Below, piece by piece: positions 26,307 through 38,505 of a DNA stretch of 64,000 nt. The notes beneath the pieces are model-generated. The model saw only the letters and a list, made by a program, of their open reading frames with translations, was not told the DNA's origin and did not search any database. A program made the position numbers and the translations under genes. The stretch is taken from the NCBI GenBank assembly GCA_964057225.1, contig OZ059900.1, positions 23,203,638 to 23,267,637 of the forward strand. The letters are read 5' to 3'. Origin of the DNA: Auanema rhodensis (lineage: Eukaryota; Nematoda; Chromadorea; Rhabditida; Rhabditidae). Positions within the stretch are counted from its first letter, which is position 1; each line of letters starts with the position of its first letter.

Positions 26307-27182
26307 GATTAAATCGATTTTTGTTCATATGAGTCGTCAAATGCAACGAATTTCAGCGTGTTACATACTAAAATGAAGCATTTTACATGCTGAACACTAG
26401 AAAAATACAAAAACACAGTATTTCCCATGAGAAATATTTTATTATGCTGGAAAACCAGTTTTTGGAAATTTCGCTGTAAACAAGGTTTTGACTTACGATT
26501 TCATGTGTTCAAACTCATGCAATGTCAATGAAACCTAGCTCAAAATTGTTCGTACAACGTCTAGTTCCACTTTCACGACAAAAAAACAGGGGTTAGAAAA
26601 TTAGGGAAATTAGCATATTCTGAGGGCACGCCCCTTATGGCTAATATTGATTAAATCGATTTTTGTTCATATGAGTCGTCAAATGCAACGAATTTCAGCG
26701 TGTTACATACTAAAATGAAGCATTTTACATGCTGAACACTAGAAAAATACAAAAACACAGTATTTCCCATGAGAAATATTTTATTATGCTGGAAAACCAG
26801 TTTTTGGAAACTTCGCTGTAAACAAGGTTTTGACTTACGATTTCATGTGTTCAAACTCATGCAATGTCAATGAAACCTAGCTCAAAATTGTTCGTACAAC
26901 GTCTAGTTCCACTTTCACGACAAAAAAACAGGGGTTAGAAAATTAAGGAAATTAGCATATTCTGAGGGCACGCCCCTTATGGCTAATATTGATTAAATCG
27001 ATTTTTGTTCATATGAGTCGTCAAATGCAACGAATTTCAGCGTGTTACATACTAAAATGAAGCATTTTATATGCTGAACACTAGAAAAACACAAAAACAC
27101 AGTATTTCCCATGAGAAATATTTTATTATGCTGGAAAATCAGTTTTTGGAAATTTCGCTGTAAACAAGGTTTTGACTTACGA
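26307..27182 (-). repeat. Inverted counterpart of the right flank 31474-32349
   Basis: On the minus strand this segment reads a partial monomer with CTGATTTTCC and TTTTTGTGTTTTTC, then a GAGCTAGG/CATGGG monomer, then one with TTCCCTAATTTTC. The forward sequence immediately after the right inversion edge has the same three elements in the same order and the same 876 bp length. Private differences exist on both sides, such as AAACTTCGC-type at about 26810 and ATACGCT at 32038-32044. Confidence 0.75.
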
Positions 27183-27332
27183 TTTCATGTGTTCAAACTC
27201 ATGCAATGTCAATGAAACCTAGTTCAAAATTGTTCGTACAACGTCTAGTTCCACTTTCACGACAAAAAAACAGGGGTTAGAAAATTAAGGAAATTAGCAT
27301 ATTCTGAGGGCACGCCCCTTATGGCTAATATT

Positions 27333-30300
27333 GATTAAATCGATTTTTGTTCATATGAGTCGTCAAATGCAACGAATTTCAGCGTGTTACATACTAAAAT
27401 GAAGCATTTTACATGCTGAACACTAGAAAAATACAAAAACACAGTATTTCCCATTAGAAATATTTTATTATGCTGGAAAACCAGTTTTTGGAAATTTCGC
27501 TGTAAACAAGGTTTTGACTTACGATTTCATGTGTTCAAACTCATGCAATGTCAATGAAACCTAGTTCAAAATTGTTCGTACAACGTCTAGTTCCACTTTC
27601 ACGACAAAAAAACAGGGGTTAGAAAATTAAGGAAATTAGCATATTCTGAGGGCACGCCCCTTATGGCTAATATTGATTAAATCGATTTTTGTTCATATAA
27701 GTCGTCAAATGCAACAAATTCCAGCGTGTTACATACTAAAATAAAGCATTTTACATGCTGAACACTAGAAAAACACAAAAACACAGTATTTCCCATGAGA
27801 AATATTTTATTATGCTGGAAAATCAGTTTTTGGAAATTTCGCTGTAAACAAGGTTTTGACTTACGATTTCATGTGTTCAAACTCATGCAATGTCAATGAA
27901 ACCTAGTTCAAAATTGTTCGTACAACGTCTAGTTCCACTTTCACGACAAAAAAACAGGGGTTAGAAAATTAAGGAAATTAGCATATTCTGAGGGCACGCC
28001 CCTTATGGCTAATATTGATTAAATCGATTTTTGTTCATATGAGTCGTCAAATGCAACGAATTTCAGCGTGTTACATACTAAAATGAAGCATTTTACATGC
28101 TGAACACTAGAAAAATACAAAAACACAGTATTTCCCATTAGAAATATTTTATTATGCTGGAAAACCAGTTTTTGGAAATTTCGCTGTAAACAAGGTTTTG
28201 ACTTACGATTTCATGTGTTCAAACTCATGCAATGTCAATGAAACCTAGTTCAAAATTGTTCGTACAACGTCTAGTTCCACTTTCACGACAAAAAAACAGG
28301 GGTTAGAAAATTAAGGAAATTAGCATATTCTGAGGGCACGCCCCTTATGGCTAATATTGATTAAATCGATTTTTGTTCATATGAGTCGTCAAATGCAACG
28401 AATTCCAGCGTGTTACATACTAAAATGAAGCATTTTACATGCTGAACACTAGAAAAATACAAAAACACAGTATTTCCCACGAGAAATGATTTATTATGCA
28501 GGAAAACCAGTTTTTGGAAATTTCGCTGTAAACAAGGTTTTGACTTACGATTTCATGTGTTCAAACTCATGCAATGTCAATGAAACCTAGCTCAAAATTG
28601 TTCGTACAACGTCTAGTTCCACTTTCACGACAAAAAAACAGGGGTTAGAAAATTAAGGAAATTAGCATATTCTGAGGGCACGCCCCTTATGGCTAATATT
28701 GATTAAATCGATTTTTGTTCATATGAGTCGTCAAATGCAACGAATTTCAGCGTGTTACATACTAAAATGAAGCATTTTACATGCTGAACACTAGAGAAAT
28801 ACAAAAACACAGTATTTCCCATGAGAAATATTTTATTATGCTGGAAAACCAGTTTTTGGAAATTTCGCTGTAAACAAGGTTTTGACTTACGATTTCATGT
28901 GTTCAAACTCATGCAATGTCAATGAAACCTAGTTCAAAATTGTTCGTACAACGTCTAGTTCCACTTTCACGACAAAAAAACAGGGGTTAGAAAATTAAGG
29001 AAATTAGCATATTCTGAGGGCACGCCCCTTATGGCTAATATTGATTAAATCGATTTTTGTTCATATGAGTCGTCAAATGCAACGAATTCCAGCGTGTTAC
29101 ATACTAAAATGAAGCATTTTACATGCTGAACACTAGAAAAATACAAAAACACAGTATTTCCCACGAGAAATATTTTATTATGCAGGAAAACCAGTTTTTG
29201 GAAATTTCGCTGTAAACAAGGTTTTGACTTACGATTTCATGTGTTCAAACTCATGCAATGTCAATGAAACCTAGCTCAAAATTGTTCGTACAACGTCTAG
29301 TTCCACTTTCACGACAAAAAAACAGGGGTTAGAAAATTAAGGAAATTAGCATATTCTGAGGGCACGCCCCTTATGGCTAATATTGATTAAATCGATTTTT
29401 GTTCATATGAGTCGTCAAATGCAACGAATTTCAGCGTGTTACATACTAAAATGAAGCATTTTACATGCTGAACACTAGAAAAATTCAAAAACACAGTATT
29501 TCCCATGAGAAATATTTTATTATGCTGGAAAACCAGTTTTTGGAAATTTCGCTGTAAACAAGGTTTTGACTTACGATTTCATGTGTTCAAACTCATGCAA
29601 TGTCAATGAAACCTAGTTCAAAATTGTTCGTACAACGTCTAGTTCCACTTTCACGACAAAAAAACAGGGGTTAGAAAATTAAGGAAATTAGCATATTCTG
29701 AGGGCACGCCCCTTATGGCTAATATTGATTAAATCGATTTTTGTTCATATGAGTCGTCAAATGCAACGAATTTCAGCGTGTTACATACTAAAATGAAGCA
29801 TTTTACATGCTGAACACTAGAAAAATACAAAAACACAGTATTTCCCATTAGAAATATTTTATTATGCTGGAAAACCAGTTTTTGGAAATTTCGCTGTAAA
29901 CAAGGTTTTGACTTACGATTTCATGTGTTCAAACTCATGCAATGTCAATGAAACCTAGTTCAAAATTGTTCGTACAACGTCTAGTTCCACTTTCACGACA
30001 AAAAAACAGGGGTTAGAAAATTAAGGAAATTAGCATATTCTGAGGGCACGCCCCTTATGGCTAATATTGATTAAATCGATTTTTGTTCATATGAGTCGTC
30101 AAATGCAACGAATTTCAGCGTGTTACATACTAAAATGAAGCATTTTACATGCTGAACACTAGAAAAATACAAAAACACAGTATTTCCCACGAGAAATATT
30201 TTATTATGCTGGAAAACCAGTTTTAGGAAATTTCGCTGTAAACAAGGTTTTGACTTACGATTTCATGTGTTCAAACTCATGCAATGTCAATGAAACCTAG

Positions 30301-31436
30301 TTCAAAATTGTTCGTACAACGTCTAGTTCCACTTTCACGACAAAAAAACAGGGGTTAGAAAATTAAGGAAATTAGCATATTCTGAGGGCACGCCCCTTAT
30401 GGCTAATATTGATTAAATCGATTTTTGTTCATATGAGTCGTCAAATGCAACGAATTTCAGCGTGTTACATACTAAAATGAAGCATTTTACATGCTGAACA
30501 CTAGAAAAATACAAAAACACAGTATTTCCCACGAGAAATATTTTATTATGCTGGAAAACCAGTTTTAGGAAATTTCGCTGTGAACAAGGTTTTGACTTAC
30601 GATTTCATGTGTTCAAACTCATGCAATGTCAATGAAACCTAGTTCAAAATTGTTCGTACAACGTCTAGTTCCACTATCACGACAAAAAAACAGGGGTTAG
30701 AAAATTAAGGAAATTAGCATATTCTGAGGGCACGCCCCTTATTGCTAATATTGATTAAATCGATTTTTGTTCATATGAGTCGTCAAATGCAACGAATTTC
30801 AGCGTGTTACATACTAAAATGAAGCATTTTACATGCTGAACACTAGAAAAATACAAAAACACAGTATTTCCCACGAGAAATATTTTATTATGCTGGAAAA
30901 CCAGTTTTTGGAAATTTCGCTGTAAACAAGGTTTTGACTTACGATTTCATGTGTTCAAACTCATGCAATGTCAATGAAACCTAGCTCAAAATTGTTCGTA
31001 CAACGTCTAGTTCCACTTTCACGACAAAAAAACAGGGGTTAGAAAATTAAGGAAATTAGCATATTCTGAGGGCACGCCCCTTATGGCTAATATTGTTTAA
31101 ATCGATTTTTGTTCATATGAGTCGTCAAATGCAACGAATTTCAGCGTGTTACATACTAAAATGAAGCATTTTACATGCTGAACACTAGAAAAATACAAAA
31201 ACACAGTATTTCCCTTTAGAAATATTTTATTATGCTGGAAAACCAGTTTTAGGAAATTTCGCTGTAAACAAGGTTTTGACTTACGATTTCATGTGTTCAA
31301 ACTCATGCAATGTCAATGAAACCTAGTTCAAAATTGTTCGTACAACGTCTAGTTCCACTTTCACGACAAAAAAACAGGGGTTAGAAAATTAAGGAAATTA
31401 GCATATTCTGAGGGCACGCCCCTTATGGCTAATATT
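27333..31436 (-). repeat. Irregular right part of the inverted segment
   Basis: Twelve reverse-strand monomers alternate AATGGG, CATGGG and CGTGGG types. Local duplications are visible: CGTGGG monomers with the private TTCCTGCATAAT and CTGGAATTC lie at 28359-28700 and 29043-29384, and CCTAAAACTGG monomers lie at 30069-30410, 30411-30752 and 31095-31436. The copy at 27675-28016 is the most diverged, with CTTATATG, TGGAATTTG and CTTTATTTT. No fixed HOR period is evident in this part. Confidence 0.75.
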
Positions 31437-31472
31437 GATTAAATCGATTTTTGTTCATATGAGTCGTCAAAT

Positions 31473-31474
31473 GT
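31473..31474. other. Right inversion junction (blunt)
   Basis: The reverse strand ends in GTCGTCAAATG (consensus 306), and forward sequence resumes with TCGTAAGTC (consensus 151). No filler and no shared bases are visible at the join. The next forward monomer starts at 31666, exactly where consensus 151 at 31474 predicts. Confidence 0.93.
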
Positions 31475-32349
31475 CGTAAGTCAAAACCTTGTTTACAGCG
31501 AAATTTCCAAAAACTGATTTTCCAGCATAATAAAATATTTCTCATGGGAAATACTGTGTTTTTGTGTTTTTCTAGTGTTCAGCATGTAAAATGCTTCATT
31601 TTAGTATGTAACACGCTGAAATTCGTTGCATTTGACGACTCATATGAACAAAAATCGATTTAATCAATATTAGCCATAAGGGGCGTGCCCTCAGAATATG
31701 CTAATTTCCTTAATTTTCTAACCCCTGTTTTTTTGTCGTGAAAGTGGAACTAGACGTTGTACGAACAATTTTGAGCTAGGTTTCATTGACATTGCATGAG
31801 TTTGAACACATGAAATCGTAAGTCAAAACCTTGTTTACAGCGAAATTTCCAAAAACTGGTTTTCCAGCATAATAAAATATTTCTCATGGGAAATACTGTG
31901 TTTTTGTATTTTTCTAGTGTTCAGCATGTAAAATGCTTCATTTTAGTATGTAACACGCTGAAATTCGTTGCATTTGACGACTCATATGAACAAAAATCGA
32001 TTTAATCAATATTAGCCATAAGGGGCGTGCCCTCAGAATACGCTAATTTCCCTAATTTTCTAACCCCTGTTTTTTTGTCGTGAAAGTGGAACTAGACGTT
32101 GTACGAACAATTTTGAGCTAGGTTTCATTGACATTGCATGAGTTTGAACACATGAAATCGTAAGTCAAAACCTTGTTTACAGCGAAATTTCCAAAAACTG
32201 GTTTTCCAGCATAATAAAATATTTCTCATGGGAAATACTGTGTTTTTGTATTTTTCTAGTGTTCAGCATGTAAAATGCTTCATTTTAGTATGTAACACGC
32301 TGAAATTCGTTGCATTTGACGACTCATATGAACAAAAATCGATTTAATC

Positions 32350-34401
32350 AATATTAGCCATAAGGGGCGTGCCCTCAGAATATGCTAATTTCCTTAATTT
32401 TCTAACCCCTGTTTTTTTGTCGTGAAAGTGGAACTAGACGTTGTACGAACAATTTTGAGCTAGGTTTCATTGACATTGCATGAGTTTGAACACATGAAAT
32501 CGTAAGTCAAAACCTTGTTTACAGCGAAATTTCCAAAAACTGGTTTTCCAGCATAATAAAATATTTCTCGTGGGAAATACTGTGTTTTTGTATTTTTCTA
32601 GTGTTCAGCATGTAAAATGCTTCATTTTAGTATGTAACACGCTGAAATTCGTTGCATTTGACGACTCATATGAACAAAAATCGATTTAATCAATATTAGC
32701 CATAAGGGGCGTGCCCTCAGAATATGCTAATTTCCTTAATTTTCTAACCCCTGTTTTTTTGTCGTGAAAGTGGAACTAGACGTTGTACGAACAATTTTGA
32801 ACTAGGTTTCATTGACATTGCATGAGTTTGAACACATGAAATCGTAAGTCAAAACCTTGTTTACAGCGAAATTTCCAAAAACTGGTTTTCCAGCATAATA
32901 AAATATTTCTAATGGGAAATACTGTGTTTTTGTATTTTTCTAGTGTTCAGCATGTAAAATGCTTCATTTAAGTATGTAACACGCTGAAATTCGTTGCATT
33001 TGACGACTCATATGAACAAAAATCGATTTAATCAATATTAGCCATAAGGGGCGTGCCCTCAGAATATGCTAATTTCCTTAATTTTCTAACCCCTGTTTTT
33101 TTGTCGTGAAAGTGGAACTAGACGTTGTACGAACAATTTTGAGCTAGGTTTCATTGACATTGCGTGAGTTTGAACACATGAAATCGTAAGTCAAAACCTT
33201 GTTTACAGCGAAATTTCCAAAAACTGGTTTTCCAGCATAATAAAATATTTCTCGTGGGAAATACTGTGTTTTTGTATTTTTCTAGTGTTCAGCATGTAAA
33301 ATGCTTCATTTTAGTATGTAACACGCTGAAATTCGTTGCATTTGACGACTCATATGAACAAAAATCGATTTAATCAATATTAGCCATAAGGGGCGTGCCC
33401 TCAGAATATGCTAATTTCCTTAATTTTCTAACCCCTGTTTTTTTGTCGTGAAAGTGGAACTAGACGTTGTACGAACAATTTTGAGCTAGGTTTCATTGAC
33501 ATTGCATGAGTTTGAACACATGAAATCGTAAGTCAAAACCTTGTTTACAGCGAAATTTCCAAAAACTGGTTTTCCAGCATAATAAAATATTTCTCGTGGG
33601 AAATACTGTGTTTTTGTATTTTTCTAGTGTTCAGCATGTAAAATGCTTCATTTTAGTATGTAACACGCTGAAATTCGTTGCATTTGACGACTCATATGAA
33701 CAAAAATCGATTTAATCAATATTAGCCATAAGGGGCGTGCCCTCAGAATATGCTAATTTCCTTAATTTTCTAACCCCTGTTTTTTTGTCGTGAAAGTGGA
33801 ACTAGACGTTGTACGAACAATTTTGAACTAGGTTTCATTGACATTGCATGAGTTTGAACACATGAAATCGTAAGTCAAAACCTTGTTTACAGCGAAATTT
33901 CCAAAAACTGGTTTTCCAGCATAATAAAATATTTCTAATGGGAAATACTGTGTTTTTGTATTTTTCTAGTGTTCAGCATGTAAAATGCTTCATTTAAGTA
34001 TGTAACACGCTGAAATTCGTTGCATTTGACGACTCATATGAACAAAAATCGATTTAATCAATATTAGCCATAAGGGGCGTGCCCTCAGAATATGCTAATT
34101 TCCTTAATTTTCTAACCCCTGTTTTTTTGTCGTGAAAGTGGAACTAGACGTTGTACGAACAATTTTGAGCTAGGTTTCATTGACATTGCGTGAGTTTGAA
34201 CACATGAAATCGTAAGTCAAAACCTTGTTTACAGCGAAATTTCCAAAAACTGGTTTTCCAGCATAATAAAATATTTCTCGTGGGAAATACTGTGTTTTTG
34301 TATTTTTCTAGTGTTCAGCATGTAAAATGCTTCATTTTAGTATGTAACACGCTGAAATTCGTTGCATTTGACGACTCATATGAACAAAAATCGATTTAAT
34401 C
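32350..34401 (+). repeat. 3-monomer HOR, two tandem copies (1026 bp each)
   Basis: Units 32350-33375 and 33376-34401 each contain: GAGCTAGG/CGTGGG; GAACTAGG/AATGGG with TTTAAG; and GAGCTAGG/CGTGGG with the rare TTGCGTGAG. The TTGCGTGAG markers are exactly 1026 bp apart. No private difference between the two copies was noticed by eye. Confidence 0.88.
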
Positions 34402-35769
34402 AATATTAGCCATAAGGGGCGTGCCCTCAGAATATGCTAATTTCCTTAATTTTCTAACCCCTGTTTTTTTGTCGTGAAAGTGGAACTAGACGTTGTACGA
34501 ACAATTTTGAACTAGGTTTCATTGACATTGCATGAGTTTGAACACATGAAATCGTAAGTCAAAACCTTGTTTACAGCGAAATTTCCAAAAACTGGTTTTC
34601 CAGCATAATAAAATATTTCTAATGGGAAATACTGTGTTTTTGTATTTTTCTAGTGTTTAGCATGTAAAATGCTTCATTTTAGTATGTAACACGCTGAAAT
34701 TCGTTGCATTTGACGACTCATATGAACAAAAATCGATTTAATCAATATTAGCCATAAGGGGCGTGCCCTCAGAATATGCTAATTTCCTTAATTTTCTAAC
34801 CCCTGTTTTTTTGTCGTGAAAGTGGAACTAGACGTTGTACGAACAATTTTGAACTAGGTTTCATTGACATTGCATGAGTTTGAACACATGAAATCGTAAG
34901 TCAAAACCTTGTTTACAGCGAAATTTCCAAAAACTGGTTTTCCAGCATAATAAAATATTTCTCATGGGAAATACTGTGTTTTTGTATTTTTCTAGTGTTC
35001 AGCATGTAAAATGCTTCATTTTAGTATGTAACACGCTGAAATTCGTTGCATTTGACGACTCATATGAACAAAAATCGATTTAATCAATATTAGCCATAAG
35101 GGGCGTGCCCTCAGAATATGCTAATTTCCTTAATTTTCTAACCCCTGTTTTTTTGTCGTGAAAGTGGAACTAGACGTTGTACGAACAATTTTGAGCTAGG
35201 TTTCATTGACATTGCATGAGTTTGAACACATGAAATCGTAAGTCAAAACCTTGTTTACAGCGAAATTTCCAAAAACTGGTTTTCCAGCATAATAAAATAT
35301 TTCTCGTGGGAAATACTGTGTTTTTGTCTTTTTCTAGTGTTCAGCATGTAAAATGCTTCATTTTAGTATGTAACACGCTGAAATTCGTTGCATTTGACGA
35401 CTCATATGAACAAAAATCGATTTAATCAATATTAACCATAAGGGGCGTGCCCTCAGAATATGCTAATTTCCTTAATTTTCTAACCCCTGTTTTTTTGTCG
35501 TGAAAGTGGAACTAGACGTTGTACGAACAATTTTGAACTAGGTTTCATTGACATTGCATGAGTTTGAACACATGAAATCGTAAGTCAAAACCTTGTTTAC
35601 AGCGAAATTTCCAAAAACTGATTTTCCAGCATAATAAAATATTTCTCATGGGAAATACTGTGTTTTTGTATTTTTCTAGTGTTCAGCATGTAAAATGTTT
35701 CATTTTAGTATGTAACACGCTGAAATTTGTTGCATTTGACGACTCATATGAACAAAAATCGATTTAATC

Positions 35770-37137
35770 AATATTAGCCATAAGGGGCGTGCCCTCAGAA
35801 TATGCTAATTTCCTTAATTTTCTAACCCCTGTTTTTTTGTCGTGAAAGTGGAACTAGACGTTGTACGAACAATTTTGAGCTAGGTTTCATTGACATTGCG
35901 TGAGTTTGAACACATGAAATCGTAAGTCAAAACCTTGTTTACAGCGAAATTTCCAAAAACTGGTTTTCCAGCATAATAAAATATTTCTCGTGGGAAATAC
36001 TGTGTTTTTGTATTTTTCTAGTGTTCAGCATGTAAAATGCTTCATTTAAGTATGTAACACGCTGAAATTCGTTGCATTTGACGACTCATATGAACAAAAA
36101 TCGATTTAATCAATATTAGCCATAAGGGGCGTGCCCTCAGAATATGCTAATTTCCTTAATTTTCTAACCCCTGTTTTTTTGTCGTGAAAGTGGAACTAGA
36201 CGTTGTACGAACAATTTTGAACTAGGTTTCCTTGACATTGCATGAGTTTGAACACATGAAATCGTAAGTCAAAACCTTGTTTACAGCGAAATTTCCAAAA
36301 ACTGGTTTTCCAGCATAATAAAATATTTCTCATGGGAAATACTGTGTTTTTGTATTTTTCTAGTGTTCAGCATGTAAAATGCTTCATTTTAGTATGTAAC
36401 ACGCTGAAATTCGTTGCATTTGACGACTCATATGAACAAAAATCGATTTAATCAATATTAACCATAAGGGGCGTGCCCTCAGAATATGCTAATTTCCTTA
36501 ATTTTCTAACCCCTGTTTTTTTGTCGTGAAAGTGGAACTAGACGTTGTACGAACAATTTTGAACTAGGTTTCATTGACATTGCATGAGTTTGAACACATG
36601 AAATCGTAAGTCAAAACCTTGTTTACAGCGAAATTTCCAAAAACTGATTTTCCAGCATAATAAAATATTTCTCATGGGAAATACTGTGTTTTTGTATTTT
36701 TCTAGTGTTCAGCATGTAAAATGCTTCATTTTAGTATGTAACACGCTGAAATTTGTTGCATTTGACGACTCATATGAACAAAAATCGATTTAATCAATAT
36801 TAGCCATAAGGGGCGTGCCCTCAGAATATGCTAATTTCCTTAATTTTCTAACCCCTGTTTTTTTGTCGTGAAAGTGGAACTAGACGTTGTACGAACAATT
36901 TTGAACTAGGTTTCATTGACATTGCATGAGTTTGAACACATGAAATCGTAAGTCAAAACCTTGTTTACAGCGAAATTTCCAAAAACTGGTTTTCCAGCAT
37001 AATAAAATATTTCTCATGGGAAGTACTGTGTTTTTGTATTTTTCTAGTGTTCAGCATGTAAAATGCTTCATTTTAGTATGTAACACGCTGAAATTTGTTG
37101 CATTTGACGACTCATATGAACAAAAATCGATTTAATC
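35770..37137 (+). repeat. 4-monomer HOR unit, copy 1 (1368 bp)
   Basis: Markers in order: TTGCGTGAG with CGTGGG and TTTAAG; TTTCCTTGAC; ATTAACCATAAG with CTGATTTTCC and AATTTGTTG; GGGAAGTACTG with AATTTGTTG. All recur 1368 bp later. The third monomer type also occurs singly at 35428 and 38848, so the unit was assembled from elements already present nearby. Confidence 0.9.
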
Positions 37138-38505
37138 AATATTAGCCATAAGGGGCGTGCCCTCAGAATATGCTAATTTCCTTAATTTTCTAACCCCTGT
37201 TTTTTTGTCGTGAAAGTGGAACTAGACGTTGTACGAACAATTTTGAGCTAGGTTTCATTGACATTGCGTGAGTTTGAACACATGAAATCGTAAGTCAAAA
37301 CCTTGTTTACAGCGAAATTTCCAAAAACTGGTTTTCCAGCATAATAAAATATTTCTCGTGGGAAATACTGTGTTTTTGTATTTTTCTAGTGTTCAGCATG
37401 TAAAATGCTTCATTTAAGTATGTAACACGCTGAAATTCGTTGCATTTGACGACTCATATGAACAAAAATCGATTTAATCAATATTAGCCATAAGGGGCGT
37501 GCCCTCAGAATATGCTAATTTCCTTAATTTTCTAACCCCTGTTTTTTTGTCGTGAAAGTGGAACTAGACGTTGTACGAACAATTTTGAACTAGGTTTCCT
37601 TGACATTGCATGAGTTTGAACACATGAAATCGTAAGTCAAAACCTTGTTTACAGCGAAATTTCCAAAAACTGGTTTTCCAGCATAATAAAATATTTCTCA
37701 TGGGAAATACTGTGTTTTTGTATTTTTCTAGTGTTCAGCATGTAAAATGCTTCATTTTAGTATGTAACACGCTGAAATTCGTTGCATTTGACGACTCATA
37801 TGAACAAAAATCGATTTAATCAATATTAACCATAAGGGGCGTGCCCTCAGAATATGCTAATTTCCTTAATTTTCTAACCCCTGTTTTTTTGTCGTGAAAG
37901 TGGAACTAGACGTTGTACGAACAATTTTGAACTAGGTTTCATTGACATTGCATGAGTTTGAACACATGAAATCGTAAGTCAAAACCTTGTTTACAGCGAA
38001 ATTTCCAAAAACTGATTTTCCAGCATAATAAAATATTTCTCATGGGAAATACTGTGTTTTTGTATTTTTCTAGTGTTCAGCATGTAAAATGCTTCATTTT
38101 AGTATGTAACACGCTGAAATTTGTTGCATTTGACGACTCATATGAACAAAAATCGATTTAATCAATATTAGCCATAAGGGGCGTGCCCTCAGAATATGCT
38201 AATTTCCTTAATTTTCTAACCCCTGTTTTTTTGTCGTGAAAGTGGAACTAGACGTTGTACGAACAATTTTGAACTAGGTTTCATTGACATTGCATGAGTT
38301 TGAACACATGAAATCGTAAGTCAAAACCTTGTTTACAGCGAAATTTCCAAAAACTGGTTTTCCAGCATAATAAAATATTTCTCATGGGAAGTACTGTGTT
38401 TTTGTATTTTTCTAGTGTTCAGCATGTAAAATGCTTCATTTTAGTATGTAACACGCTGAAATTCGTAGCATTTGACGACTCATATGAACAAAAATCGATT
38501 TAATC
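37138..38505 (+). repeat. 4-monomer HOR unit, copy 2 (1368 bp)
   Basis: This unit repeats 35770-37137 at an exact offset of 1368 bp, with TTGCGTGAG, TTTCCTTGAC, ATTAACC/CTGATTTTCC and GGGAAGTACTG in the same order. The last monomer differs near its end, with ATTCGTAGC in place of ATTTGTTGC. Confidence 0.9.

Larger units (their letters stand above)
23248..31473 (-). repeat. Inverted array segment, 24 monomers + 18 bp
   Basis: All monomers here read on the minus strand. The first partial copy is 23248-23570 (consensus 323 to 1), followed by 23 copies of exactly 342 bp ending at 31436, then 37 bases (consensus 342 to 306). The total of 8226 bp is exactly 24 x 342 + 18. Monomers are B-type (TACGAAC, T7), and rare zone-B markers occur in reverse order, so the source is zone B itself. 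The flanks stop at consensus 62 and restart at 151. Flipping the block back would therefore not restore register at either edge. An inverted duplication or template switch fits better than a simple inversion. Confidence 0.95.

Noticed and set aside
23248-31473. Simple balanced inversion of the array
   Set aside because: Monomer phases at the flanks (62 and 151) and block ends (323 and 306) do not rejoin in register, so sequence loss or an inverted duplication is required.
23248-31473. Transposon with terminal inverted repeats
   Set aside because: The block consists only of satellite monomers, with no coding capacity. The edges show no target-site duplication, and the apparent inverted arms are ordinary monomers.
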